Below are positions 1 to 7,245 of a stretch of 9,948 nt of DNA, one piece after another. The notes below the pieces were generated by a model, which saw only the letters and a program-made list of their open reading frames with translations, was not told the origin of the DNA and made no database searches. The stretch comes from Pseudomonadota bacterium. Its GTDB lineage: Bacteria > Pseudomonadota > Alphaproteobacteria > Acetobacterales > Acetobacteraceae. Positions within the stretch are counted from its first letter, which is position 1. Every line of letters begins with the position of its first letter. Made by a program: the position numbers and the translations under genes. The DNA lies in assembly GCA_021808985.1 (NCBI GenBank), contig JAKBAQ010000093.1, positions 1 to 9,948 on the forward strand. Reading direction: 5' to 3'.

Positions 1-1
1 C

Positions 2-397
2 GGCGTGCGCCTGGTGGGCGAAACCGGCAAGGCGCTCGGCCGCATCGTGGAGCAGGTGGAGCGGCTGAACAGCCTGGTCAGCGAAATCGCCGCCTCCGCG
101 CAGGAGCAGGCCACCGGCCTCGCCGAGGTGAACGCCGCGGTCAACCAGATGGACCAGGTCACCCAACAGAACGCCGCCATGGTCGAAGAAGCCACCGCCG
201 CCAGCCACAGCCTGCTGGCCGAGGCCGAGGAGCTCTCCCGCCTCGTCTCCCAATTCCAAACCCGGCGGAGCGAAACCCGGCAAGCCGCCCCGCCACCCCG
301 CAAACCGGCCGAACCCGCCGGCCGCTTCGTGCCGCTCGCCCGCCCGCGCGCCACCCCGCAACTGGCCCTGGCGGATGATGAAATGGAGGAGTTTTAG
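2..397 (+). CDS. Methyl-accepting chemotaxis protein, C-terminal fragment (5' end outside window)
   Basis: This is the last 132 codons of a chemoreceptor whose start lies left of the window; the reading frame is open to the first full codon at position 2, so the GTG at position 5 is not the start. Residues 10-88 or so form a continuous heptad-patterned Ala/Glu/Gln-rich helix (SEIAASAQEQATGLAEVN, then QMDQVTQQNAAMVEEATAAS), which is the descending arm of the MCP cytoplasmic signalling coiled coil, including its adaptation (methylation) region. After it comes a Pro/Arg-rich flexible linker and an acidic tail ending MEEF. Many alphaproteobacterial receptors end in a W-E-E-F type pentapeptide that tethers CheR/CheB; here the Trp position reads Met, so tethering may be weakened (inference). 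The protein would signal through CheA with the CheW encoded two bases downstream. The stop codon is TAG. The ligand-binding domain is not visible, so the stimulus is unknown. Confidence 0.93.
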   Translation, partial: GVRLVGETGKALGRIVEQVERLNSLVSEIAASAQEQATGLAEVNAAVNQMDQVTQQNAAMVEEATAASHSLLAEAEELSRLVSQFQTRRSETRQAAPPPRKPAEPAGRFVPLARPRATPQLALADDEMEEF

Positions 398-399
398 CC

Positions 400-894
400 A
401 TGCACCACACATCCCGCACCCCCACCCAGCCAGACCGCCGTAACGAGCTTCTCTCGGTACGCATCGGCGCCCAGGAATTCGCGCTGGACATTCGCTCCAT
501 CCGCGAAATCCGCGGCTGGATCGCCTCCACCCACCTGCCGCACGCCCCGTCCTACATCAAGGGCATGATCAACCTGCGCGGCACCGTCCTGGTGGTGATC
601 GACCTCGCCGAGCGCCTCGGCCTGCCCCCGCAGGAGCCCAACGCCGCCTCAGTGGTGGTGGTGGTCGAAGACGGCGACAAAACCGCCGGCCTCCTGGTTG
701 ACGCCGTGTGTGACATCATCACCGTCACTGACGACATGCGCCAAACCATCCCCGAAACCGGCAGCAACGGCCCCAGGCAGTTCATTGAATGCCTGATCAT
801 GCTGGACAGCCGCATCATCAGCACCGTCTCCATCCCCGCCGTCATGCCCGACAACGCCACGCTGGAGCAAATCCCCACCGAGGTCTTCGCCTGA
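400..894 (+). CDS. cheW: Chemotaxis adaptor protein CheW
   Basis: A 164-residue CheW, which couples chemoreceptors to the histidine kinase CheA at the inner face of the membrane. One CheW domain fills residues 15-155. The N-terminal strand (LLSVRIGAQEFALDI), the receptor-contact strand with GMINLRG at 55-61, the following strand VLVVIDLAERLG, and the GLLVDAV segment at 97-103 all match the family. The length is normal for a single-domain CheW. The ATG lies 2 bases after the receptor's stop codon and has a GGAGGA ribosome binding site at 385-390, nine bases upstream, so the two genes are almost certainly cotranscribed and probably translationally coupled. A (GTG)4 tract at 652-663 encodes part of a Val run at residues 85-89. 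No CheA, CheY, CheR or CheB gene follows; if the cluster is a full chemotaxis operon, the rest lies to the left. No clear terminator follows the stop codon. Confidence 0.95.
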   Translation: MHHTSRTPTQPDRRNELLSVRIGAQEFALDIRSIREIRGWIASTHLPHAPSYIKGMINLRGTVLVVIDLAERLGLPPQEPNAASVVVVVEDGDKTAGLLVDAVCDIITVTDDMRQTIPETGSNGPRQFIECLIMLDSRIISTVSIPAVMPDNATLEQIPTEVFA

Positions 895-1019
895 AATGCA
901 TATATTCAATCAAACAAACTCATTATTTGCTCAAATCGCCATCTTGTCCCTGTATTTTATCCTCGCCGTTCACGCCCGCCAGCCCCCGGCAAAGAGCGTC
1001 CGTCTAAAAGATGAGCGCC

Positions 1020-1670
1020 TCAAGCCGCCGTCGCCCCGGAAAACTCCCAGAAATTCGCCCGTGGCGACGTTCTGGCGATAAACGCCCGCAAATTCGGGTG
1101 CTGCCACCCGTCAGGCCCAATCAGCGCGCTCATCGGCGCGAAGAACTCATGCGCATGCGGCACCTGGCTGGCGGAAAACCCCTGATAATGCCGTGGCCGC
1201 AGCGCATACATCACCCTTATGTCGCGCACCGGCAGCGTCACCGGCGCCACCGGCTCGGCGCGCAGCAGCCCGGTATAGCGCCAGCGCAGCATGTTGTTGT
1301 TTTCCGAAACCGGGCTGTTCAGCCACTCAACCGGGCAAACCGCCAGCAGCGAATGCATGGAAGGCGCGAAGCGCGAGCGCTTATCCAGCAGATTCTGGAA
1401 CGATCCGCACGCCTCGATAGCGAAAATATCCACGAACGGATCACGCTCCGTCCCCCCAAAGCACAGCCACAGCCCATCCGGCATGGTTCGCAGCCGGTTG
1501 GAGCCCGGCAGCTTCAGCAATGGCTGGTCCAGATCATTCACCGCCCCCGGCCGCGCCCGCAACCACGCGCCGCGCGCCCCCATGTCATGGTCCGCCAGCC
1601 CCGGCGGGTGTTGCGGCCATGTGCGCAGTTTCTGGCGAACGAGTTGGTCGAGTGTCGTCGCGGCGGCCAT
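1020..1670 (-). CDS. Hypothetical protein, 216 aa, family not recognised
   Basis: I do not recognise this protein. The - strand frame is the credible one here: balanced amino-acid composition, several Trp/Phe/Tyr residues, and G/C-biased third positions, whereas the overlapping + frame is Arg/Pro/His-rich. I place the start at the ATG at 1670 (MAAATTLDQL), because AGGGA lies about eight bases upstream; an in-frame ATG 20 codons earlier would add an AT-rich, poorly supported extension. The product is soluble-looking, with no signal peptide or membrane segment. Notable stretches are GLWLCFGG (66-73), FVDIFAIEACG (79-89), DKRSRF (96-101), VCPVEWLNSP (111-120) and HAHEFFAPM (172-180). The Asp81/Glu86/Lys97 spacing loosely recalls nuclease cores but lacks the E-x-K of the PD-(D/E)xK fold, so no function is assigned. 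It is convergent with cheW (125 bp between stops) and divergent from the efflux gene, and appears monocistronic. Confidence 0.72.
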   Translation of the reverse strand: MAAATTLDQLVRQKLRTWPQHPPGLADHDMGARGAWLRARPGAVNDLDQPLLKLPGSNRLRTMPDGLWLCFGGTERDPFVDIFAIEACGSFQNLLDKRSRFAPSMHSLLAVCPVEWLNSPVSENNNMLRWRYTGLLRAEPVAPVTLPVRDIRVMYALRPRHYQGFSASQVPHAHEFFAPMSALIGPDGWQHPNLRAFIARTSPRANFWEFSGATAA

Positions 1671-2043
1671 CAGTATTTTCCCTATATATATCGTATGATG
1701 AGAGACAACCTTAAATTGAATACTGACCAAAAACGACTCGGATGCAAGGTCTAAATTGCATATTCAGAATTTGAACCAGCTTTTATCAATCTGGCGCATA
1801 AATTAAACAAAGGCTAATCAGCTAATTATACGTGGAATTTCATCGGCTTCAACCACAAGTGGCCGCGCCCTGCCGCCGCCGTATGGCTGCCCGCACGCAA
1901 GGCGGCTAACTCACCCCGGCAAGATAATGCCACAACACCTTGTTCCGGCGCTCCCCGCGCGGGTGGCCTTGGCTCTTGTGCTTTGGCGGATTGTGCTATC
2001 TCTTAAAGCAAAGGCCCTCAGGCCGCATAAGGAGCTTGCTTAC
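1671..2043. other. Divergent intergenic region, AT-rich on the left half
   Basis: This 373-base gap separates the - strand hypothetical gene from the + strand efflux gene and must hold promoters for both. Positions 1681-1840 are markedly AT-rich against the flanking coding DNA, with a TATATATAT stretch at 1683-1692. TAAATTG occurs twice in direct orientation 40 bases apart (1712 and 1752), each followed by a similar A/T-rich element. GCTAAT is repeated at 1813 and 1821. A GCCGCC/GGCGGC inverted pair (around 1875-1906) has no T-run after it. Upstream of the GTG start I see TTGTGC at 1976 and TATCTC at 1997, but the 15-base spacing is too short to call a promoter with any assurance. No convincing open reading frame lies in this stretch. 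Confidence 0.5.
2029..2034 (+). promoter_or_regulatory. Ribosome binding site that sets the GTG start of the efflux gene
   Basis: AAGGAG stands nine bases before the GTG at 2044, the best Shine-Dalgarno match in the neighbourhood. It decides the start: initiating at GTG 2044 gives a normal lipoprotein signal peptide with its Cys at residue 23. The in-frame ATG at 1927 has no comparable site and would bury the signal behind 39 extra residues. Confidence 0.8.
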
Positions 2044-3519
2044 GTGTTTTCCTCTCCCCGGCTGCACCCCGCCCTGTTGGGCGCCGTCTCGCTGCTTGCC
2101 CTCTCGGGCTGCATGGTGGGGCCAAACTTCGTCCCCCCCCGCCCGGCTGTTCCCACCTCATACACTCAAGGCACCTCCGCCAGCTCGTATGTCTCCGGCG
2201 GCGCGGTCAACCCGCAATGGTGGAACAGCTTTAACGACCCCGAGCTGACCAGGCTGGAAAACACCGCCGTCTCCCAGAACCTTGACCTGCAAATCGCCAC
2301 CCAGCGCATGCTGGAGGCCGAGGCCCAGGCCCAGATCGAGGGCGCCGTCCTCTACCCCAATATCGGCTTCAACGCCTCCTATTCGCGCGAGGGGCTTAGC
2401 GACAAGGGCGTCGTCCAGGCCCTTGGCGGGGGCGGCGGCGCTGGCATCCCCGTCTCCGGCATCCCGCCGTTTGATGTCTATCAATACGGCCTGCAAGCCA
2501 GTTACGACCTTGACCTCTGGGGCAAGAACCGCCGCACCGCCGAGGCCGCCGTCGCCGCCGCCGCCGGCTCCGTGGAGGCCCGCCGCGCCGCCCTGCTCAA
2601 TGTGGAAACCCAGGTCGCCAGCAACTACATCCAGCTGCGCGGCACCCAATCCGTGCTCGCCATCACCCAGAAAAACCTGGATTCCGCCAACCAGCTGGTC
2701 GCTTTAACGGTTGAGCGCCAGCAAGCCGGCCTCACCACCGCGCTCGATGTCGCCAACGCCCGCGCCACCGCGGCGCAAATTGCCTCGCAAATCCCCACCC
2801 TCACGGCTGAGCGTGACGCGCTGATCAACCAGCTCGGCCTGCTCCTGGGCCAAACCCCCAGCGCCTTCCCGCCGGAGCTTCTGGCCGCCGCCCCCGTGCC
2901 GCTCACCCCGCCCAGCGTGCCCATCGGCCTCCCCGCCGGCCTGCTGCGCCGCCGGCCAGACGTGCGCGAAGCCGAAGACAAGCTCCACAGCGCCACCGCC
3001 GAGGTCGGCGTCGCCGTGGCCCAGTTCTTCCCCGATTTCTCCCTCACCGGCTCGGTCGCCCTCCAGGCCCTGCAACTCAAAAACCTTAACGAGCTGAGCG
3101 CGCTCACCTACGCCGTCGGCCCCACGCTCAGCCTCCCCCTGTTTGAGGGCGGCCAGCTCCACGGCCAGCTCAAGCTGCGCAAGGCGCAGCAGAAGGAAGC
3201 CGCCATCGGCTACGCCAAAACCGTCCTCACCGCGTTCTACCAGGTAGACAACGCCCTCAGCGCCTACACCAACGAGCACGCAACCCTAACCGCCCTAACC
3301 CAGGACACCCAGCAAAGCCAGATCGCCCTCAGCCTCGCCGAGGAGCAATACAAGCAAGGCCTGGTGGACTACCTAACCGTCCTCACCGCCCAACAAGCCT
3401 ACCTCACCGCCCAGCAAACCCAGGCCCTCGCCCTGGAAACCCTGGGCACCGACCTCGTAACCCTCTACCAGTCCCTAGGCGGCGGCTGGCAAGACGCGCC
3501 CGGCAGCACAGGCGGCTGA
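2044..3519 (+). CDS. Outer-membrane efflux lipoprotein, NodT/OprM family (TolC-like factor of an RND or related pump)
   Basis: This encodes a trimeric outer-membrane channel that exports small molecules when docked to a periplasmic adaptor and inner-membrane pump. From the GTG start it is 491 residues, the usual size. Residues 1-22 are a lipoprotein signal with the lipobox LSGC and acylated Cys23, followed by the MVGPNF and QWWNSFNDPEL segments typical of the NodT branch. Two OEP repeats follow (about 65-260 and 290-480), with the family landmarks YDLDLWGKNRR (154-164), GLPAGLLRRRPDVREAE (295-311), GPTLSLPLFEGG (359-370) and a terminal GGGW. Long Ala/Gln-rich helices form the periplasmic tunnel. 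No adaptor or pump gene is adjacent, so its partner must lie elsewhere. A C8 run at 2133-2140 falls in codons 30-32. The substrate is unknown; NodT homologues serve drug, metal and oligosaccharide export. Confidence 0.93.
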   Translation: MFSSPRLHPALLGAVSLLALSGCMVGPNFVPPRPAVPTSYTQGTSASSYVSGGAVNPQWWNSFNDPELTRLENTAVSQNLDLQIATQRMLEAEAQAQIEGAVLYPNIGFNASYSREGLSDKGVVQALGGGGGAGIPVSGIPPFDVYQYGLQASYDLDLWGKNRRTAEAAVAAAAGSVEARRAALLNVETQVASNYIQLRGTQSVLAITQKNLDSANQLVALTVERQQAGLTTALDVANARATAAQIASQIPTLTAERDALINQLGLLLGQTPSAFPPELLAAAPVPLTPPSVPIGLPAGLLRRRPDVREAEDKLHSATAEVGVAVAQFFPDFSLTGSVALQALQLKNLNELSALTYAVGPTLSLPLFEGGQLHGQLKLRKAQQKEAAIGYAKTVLTAFYQVDNALSAYTNEHATLTALTQDTQQSQIALSLAEEQYKQGLVDYLTVLTAQQAYLTAQQTQALALETLGTDLVTLYQSLGGGWQDAPGSTGG

Positions 3520-3588
3520 GACAGGCCGCATCTCCATTTTTCCGGGAAATGTCGGCTAGTTTAATTCCTGTTTTTAAGAGAGGCGCGC

Positions 3589-5901
3589 ATGCATAGGCAT
3601 CTTATCAGTCTGGGTTGGCGGGGTGACACGGCATTCCAGCTTCGCATGCATGGGCAAGAAAACACCGCCCATTTCTTCGATTGGCTAGATACACCGATCA
3701 ACGGTCTGCTGCGCATTCTGGAATCAGATTTTGACGTGTTCCATCCGGAAGGCTTGATCCTCCGTACGGATTTGAAGCCCCATAGCGTTCAAGATCTACC
3801 GACGGGTGTCTTATTTCATCATCAGTTTCCGCTTTTTGCGGGGAATATGCAGCCAGATTTTTTGGTGTATTATCCGGCCTTCATTAATAAGTTTAAGTAT
3901 CTTGCTGCCCGCTTCCGGTCGTATCTAGCTCAGTATCCGGTCACGCTGGTCCGGCAGAACATCAACAAACAAGAAGCCTTGCGCCTAGAGGAAATTGTTT
4001 CACAAAAATATCAAAATGAAGATGTCAGGTTTCTCTATCTCAATCCTTTAGGTGAAACATTCGAAACACCTCTGGGACGTTCGTATTTACTGAAACAGGA
4101 AGGAAGTCTAGGCATCCCATCTGAATGGATCAAGGTTCTGCAACTTGAAGGGCTAATCAATGTGCCGTATAGGCACGCCACAGCGGAAATTCTTGGCGCT
4201 GCGCATGATGATCATAATCTCTCCGCGGATAATCGCTTCAGCGAACCGCAAATGCGTGAGGCCATTGCCATAAACCCTGAAAAAATTGAGTTCAGGCTTG
4301 AGCTTTCCCGGTGGTACGCGCTGCGCAGCCAATGGGCCAAAGCGGAAGAGGAGGCGTTGATCGCGCTCATACGTGCACCACAGAACAAGGCGGCGCAATT
4401 TGCCGCCCTGCATGCGCAATGGCGGTGCGCAAATCTCTCGGCTGAGGCCGCTGCCGAGCAAGTTTTAGCCATCCTGGACTCGCCAAGCCCTCCAACGGAA
4501 TGGTTGGCGGCGGCATCTTCCATATTGCTGGCAGCTAAGCAACCGCAGGAGGCTCTATGCCAAATCAGGCGCGCTTTAGAAGTTCAACCGACTGAGCAAC
4601 ATTTGTATTTCCGGCAAGCTGATTGCCTGTTTCATCTAAGACAGCATGAATTTTTGGCTCGCAGTATTGAGGTTGCCCGGCGCTTGGGTAATGTTCCCGC
4701 GCATTACGAGCATCTTCTTGCCACCGCCTATGAAGGTCAAGGCAAATTGGAGGATGCGTTGCAAGCCAGTTCGCGCGCGGTCAGCTCGCAAGCTTCATTC
4801 AACCATCTTTTTACCCAGGCGGGACTTTTTCTTAAGCTAGGACAGTATGACGCAGCACTTGAAGCGTGCGAGAAGGCCAAGCCCATCGCAGGAGATTTTA
4901 TTCAGGCCTTAGAAAATCGTATCACGGAAATTCAATCAAAATTTGCTCTGAAAGCTCCCGTGTATCCAGGCTTGCGGGATATACCGAATGAGCAAGAATC
5001 TAAACAATCGCAGCTCAGGCGTTTGCCATTTGTAAGCGTTGCTTATGAAGCAGATTTTTCAAATTTGCTTTTACAGGCTAGATCTTTGTCTTTATTTGGA
5101 AAAGACGTGGTAAGCCAATGGCTGATCTTGGTGAACGATGATGAAGATTTGCTCCAAATTGAGCGGCGACTAGAACCCCATATTTCGGGTGCTCCCTTCT
5201 CGTGGCGTATACTTTCACGGAAGGAGATTCTGGATATCGATTACACGGCAATGCCTGGGTATAAGACACAGCAGATTTTAAAATTAGCCATCTCTCTGCA
5301 TATTTCAGAAGAGTATTACATACTTCTTGACGCTAAAAATCATGCAATTAGACCTTTAGTATATAGTGATTTTTTCTCTGACGGCCTGCCTAAAATTCAT
5401 AGTGCAGGATATTACGAAGGAAATGTGTTTTATAGTTATTTTAAAAATGCATTTGAATTGTGCGGCGTATCGGGCGATCTTGAAACTTTTCGTAAATATC
5501 AAACAACAACCCCCTATCCGATGAGAACGCATATTGCCCGTGAGTGCATGCGGCCTGAAAATCTCATCAGGTTGGAGCCCTGGTATAGTTTTATTGTTGA
5601 CGGAACGACCAACGAATTTGGTCTCTATGCGGGTATGTCAGAAAAATTTGAAGCAAGAATTTTTCCTGCTCAACAGAACTACGAAACCATGTTTATCGGT
5701 TGGCCGGTTGAGAAAAAAGACATTTTGAAATGTATTTCTCAGATGGCGGAAGCGCACATAAAGTTTTTTGCGATCCATCATGGAAGAGTCAATCGTCTTG
5801 AGGAAGATGAAGTTATGGCGATAAGCCGTTTTTGGGCCGAATTAGGTCTGTTCGACACAGCTGAAAAGGGTGTGAGGTTCCTGAAAAATAACGAAATCTA
5901 A
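3589..5901 (+). CDS. Three-part protein: DUF1796-like N-terminus, TPR-like middle, DUF6492-like C-terminus
   Basis: A 770-residue cytosolic-looking protein with no signal peptide or membrane segment. Residues 1-155 resemble DUF1796 (listed as a putative papain-like cysteine peptidase): ISLGW near the start, AFQLRMHG, FFDWLDTP (29-36), LFHHQFP (75-81), a VTLVRQNIN strand and VRFLYLN. The usual Cys of the SLGxxC motif is Gly12 here, so peptidase activity is doubtful. Residues about 219-450 form helical pairs with TPR spacing (WAKAEEEALIALIRAPQN, GKLEDALQASSRAV, GQYDAALEACEKA). Residues about 480-750 resemble DUF6492: WLILVNDDED (511-520), GYKTQQILKLA (557-567), YYILLDAKNH (576-585), with a layout like GT-A glycosyltransferases (inference). 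The ATG has AGAGAGG five bases upstream. GC content is visibly lower than in all neighbours, lowest in the last third, suggesting acquisition. Proteins of this kind often occur near capsule or glycan genes. The exact reaction is unknown. Confidence 0.85.
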   Translation: MHRHLISLGWRGDTAFQLRMHGQENTAHFFDWLDTPINGLLRILESDFDVFHPEGLILRTDLKPHSVQDLPTGVLFHHQFPLFAGNMQPDFLVYYPAFINKFKYLAARFRSYLAQYPVTLVRQNINKQEALRLEEIVSQKYQNEDVRFLYLNPLGETFETPLGRSYLLKQEGSLGIPSEWIKVLQLEGLINVPYRHATAEILGAAHDDHNLSADNRFSEPQMREAIAINPEKIEFRLELSRWYALRSQWAKAEEEALIALIRAPQNKAAQFAALHAQWRCANLSAEAAAEQVLAILDSPSPPTEWLAAASSILLAAKQPQEALCQIRRALEVQPTEQHLYFRQADCLFHLRQHEFLARSIEVARRLGNVPAHYEHLLATAYEGQGKLEDALQASSRAVSSQASFNHLFTQAGLFLKLGQYDAALEACEKAKPIAGDFIQALENRITEIQSKFALKAPVYPGLRDIPNEQESKQSQLRRLPFVSVAYEADFSNLLLQARSLSLFGKDVVSQWLILVNDDEDLLQIERRLEPHISGAPFSWRILSRKEILDIDYTAMPGYKTQQILKLAISLHISEEYYILLDAKNHAIRPLVYSDFFSDGLPKIHSAGYYEGNVFYSYFKNAFELCGVSGDLETFRKYQTTTPYPMRTHIARECMRPENLIRLEPWYSFIVDGTTNEFGLYAGMSEKFEARIFPAQQNYETMFIGWPVEKKDILKCISQMAEAHIKFFAIHHGRVNRLEEDEVMAISRFWAELGLFDTAEKGVRFLKNNEI

Positions 5902-5921
5902 AGTTTGGGGTTATTGTTCCA

Positions 5922-7241
5922 TCACCCCGCCTCTTCGTCCTTTTCCTCCAGCCCAAACTGCTGCGCCTCCTCGTCATACTCAAACAGCTCGGCATAGCGT
6001 CCCCAGGCAATCACCGTGCGCAGCGTCTCCTCGGCATATTCGGGAGACATATGGTCCTCCAGCTCGTCGCGGAATCGCACCGCCGAGGCCCGGTGGTTGG
6101 AGCGCTGGTCAATCACCGTGGTAATCGCTGAAATCAGCGGCACATGCGCGCGCAGCTGTGCCGCGAATATCACCTTGCGGTCCTCGGTCTCCGCCTCGGC
6201 GAACTTGCGTCCCATCTCGGTCAGAATCAAATCGCCTTCTTCCAGCACGGCAAACCCCAGCATCCCCAGCGTCTCGCCCAGCGGCAGCAGCTCATCGGCC
6301 TCATATTGCAGCGCCGCCGCCAGCGCCGGCAAATCCGCCCGCCCGTCATAGGGCGGGTTATGCAGCGTCTCTATCAGGCCAGACATCAAATTCGTCCCCA
6401 CCGGATGCAGCGGTGTCGCAAACCCCGTCGGCACCGCCGCCGGCGCCGCCTGCACCGCCGCCGGCGCCCGGCGCGTCATAATCCCGTATATGTCATCCAC
6501 CAGCTGGCGGAACGCCGGGTCAAACCTGTTGCGCGGATGCGCGAATGGCACCCGCAGCTCATGCGCCACCCGCCCCGGATTGGATGAAAACACCAAAATC
6601 CGGTCACACAGCAGCACCGCCTCCTCGATATTGTGCGTCACAATCAAGATGGACTTCACCGGCAGCTTCTTGTCCACCCACAGGTCGATCAAGTCCGTGC
6701 GCAGCGTCTCCGCCGTCAGCACATCCAGCGCCGAGAACGGCTCATCCATCAGCAGCAGGTCCGGATGCACCACCAGCGCCCGCGCCAAGCCCACCCGCTG
6801 GCGCATCCCGCCCGAAAGCTCCTTCGGATAAGCCGTGTCATACCCGCCCAGCCCAATCAGGTCGATGGCGTCCTCCGTGCGCGCCTCGCGCTCATCCTTG
6901 CGCACGCCCAGCGCCTCCAGCCCCAGCTCCACATTCTCCTGCACGGTCAGCCACGGAAACAGCGCGAAGCTCTGAAACACCATGGCCACCCCCTCGGCCG
7001 GCCCGTGCAGCTCCTTGCCGCGCCACTTCACCTCGCCCGCCGTCGGCTTCAGCAGCCCCGACACAATGCGCAGCAACGTCGACTTTCCCGAGCCCGAGCG
7101 CCCGAGCAGCCCCACAATCTCGCCCTCCTCCAGCGTCAGCTCCACATCATCCAGCACCACAAGGTCCGCGCTGGCATCCTTGTGGTATGATTGCCGGCAG
7201 TTGCGCACGCTCAGCAGCGGGCCTGTAAAAGTCTGATCCAT
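5922..7241 (-). CDS. ABC importer ATPase (nitrate/sulfonate/taurine class) with C-terminal AAA-associated domain
   Basis: This subunit powers import through the double permease encoded just upstream. It is 439 residues from the ATG at 7241, which lies four bases after the permease stop; a longer frame from 7319 would overlap the permease and is rejected. The nucleotide-binding domain (about 8-260) is complete: Walker A GRSGSGKST (47-55), Q-loop Gln90, signature LSGGMRQRV (142-150), Walker B LLLMDEP (162-168), D-loop SALD (170-173) and switch His203. After an Ala/Pro linker (259-272), residues 285-425 match the AAA-associated C-terminal domain found on some members of this class, ending in an acidic tail. 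Its role is presumed regulatory. The FxxFALFPWLTVQENV stretch is typical of the SsuB/TauB/NrtD group, but neither sequence nor context fixes the substrate. Translation is probably coupled to the permease. The gene converges on the low-GC gene with a 20-base gap. Confidence 0.93.
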   Translation of the reverse strand: MDQTFTGPLLSVRNCRQSYHKDASADLVVLDDVELTLEEGEIVGLLGRSGSGKSTLLRIVSGLLKPTAGEVKWRGKELHGPAEGVAMVFQSFALFPWLTVQENVELGLEALGVRKDEREARTEDAIDLIGLGGYDTAYPKELSGGMRQRVGLARALVVHPDLLLMDEPFSALDVLTAETLRTDLIDLWVDKKLPVKSILIVTHNIEEAVLLCDRILVFSSNPGRVAHELRVPFAHPRNRFDPAFRQLVDDIYGIMTRRAPAAVQAAPAAVPTGFATPLHPVGTNLMSGLIETLHNPPYDGRADLPALAAALQYEADELLPLGETLGMLGFAVLEEGDLILTEMGRKFAEAETEDRKVIFAAQLRAHVPLISAITTVIDQRSNHRASAVRFRDELEDHMSPEYAEETLRTVIAWGRYAELFEYDEEAQQFGLEEKDEEAG

Positions 7242-7245
7242 GAGC

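Noticed and set aside
79..101. Residues D81/E86/K97 of the 216-aa protein (positions here are residues, not bases) as a PD-(D/E)xK nuclease core
   Set aside because: The E-x-K element is missing (E-A-C) and spacing is wrong for the core motif.
1011..1754. 247-codon + strand frame over the unknown gene
   Set aside because: Arg/Pro/His-rich composition typical of the antisense of a GC-rich gene; the - strand frame has a natural composition and a ribosome binding site.
1983..1997. Sigma-54-like TGGC...GTGCT element before the efflux gene
   Set aside because: The GG to GC spacing is 8 rather than the required 10 bases.
2158..3279. Long - strand frames (163, 160 and 191 codons) within the efflux gene
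   Set aside because: Antisense shadows with Gly/Ala/Arg-skewed composition; the + strand product is a clear efflux factor.
3525..3556. Imperfect hairpin GCCGCAT/ATGTCGGC after the efflux gene as a terminator
   Set aside because: Bulged stem with a long loop, followed only by interrupted Ts; may act weakly but is not supported.
5907..5928. GGGGT/ACCCC inverted repeat between the convergent genes as a terminator
   Set aside because: Only 5 bp of stem, a 12-base loop and no clean T-run on either side; too weak to call.
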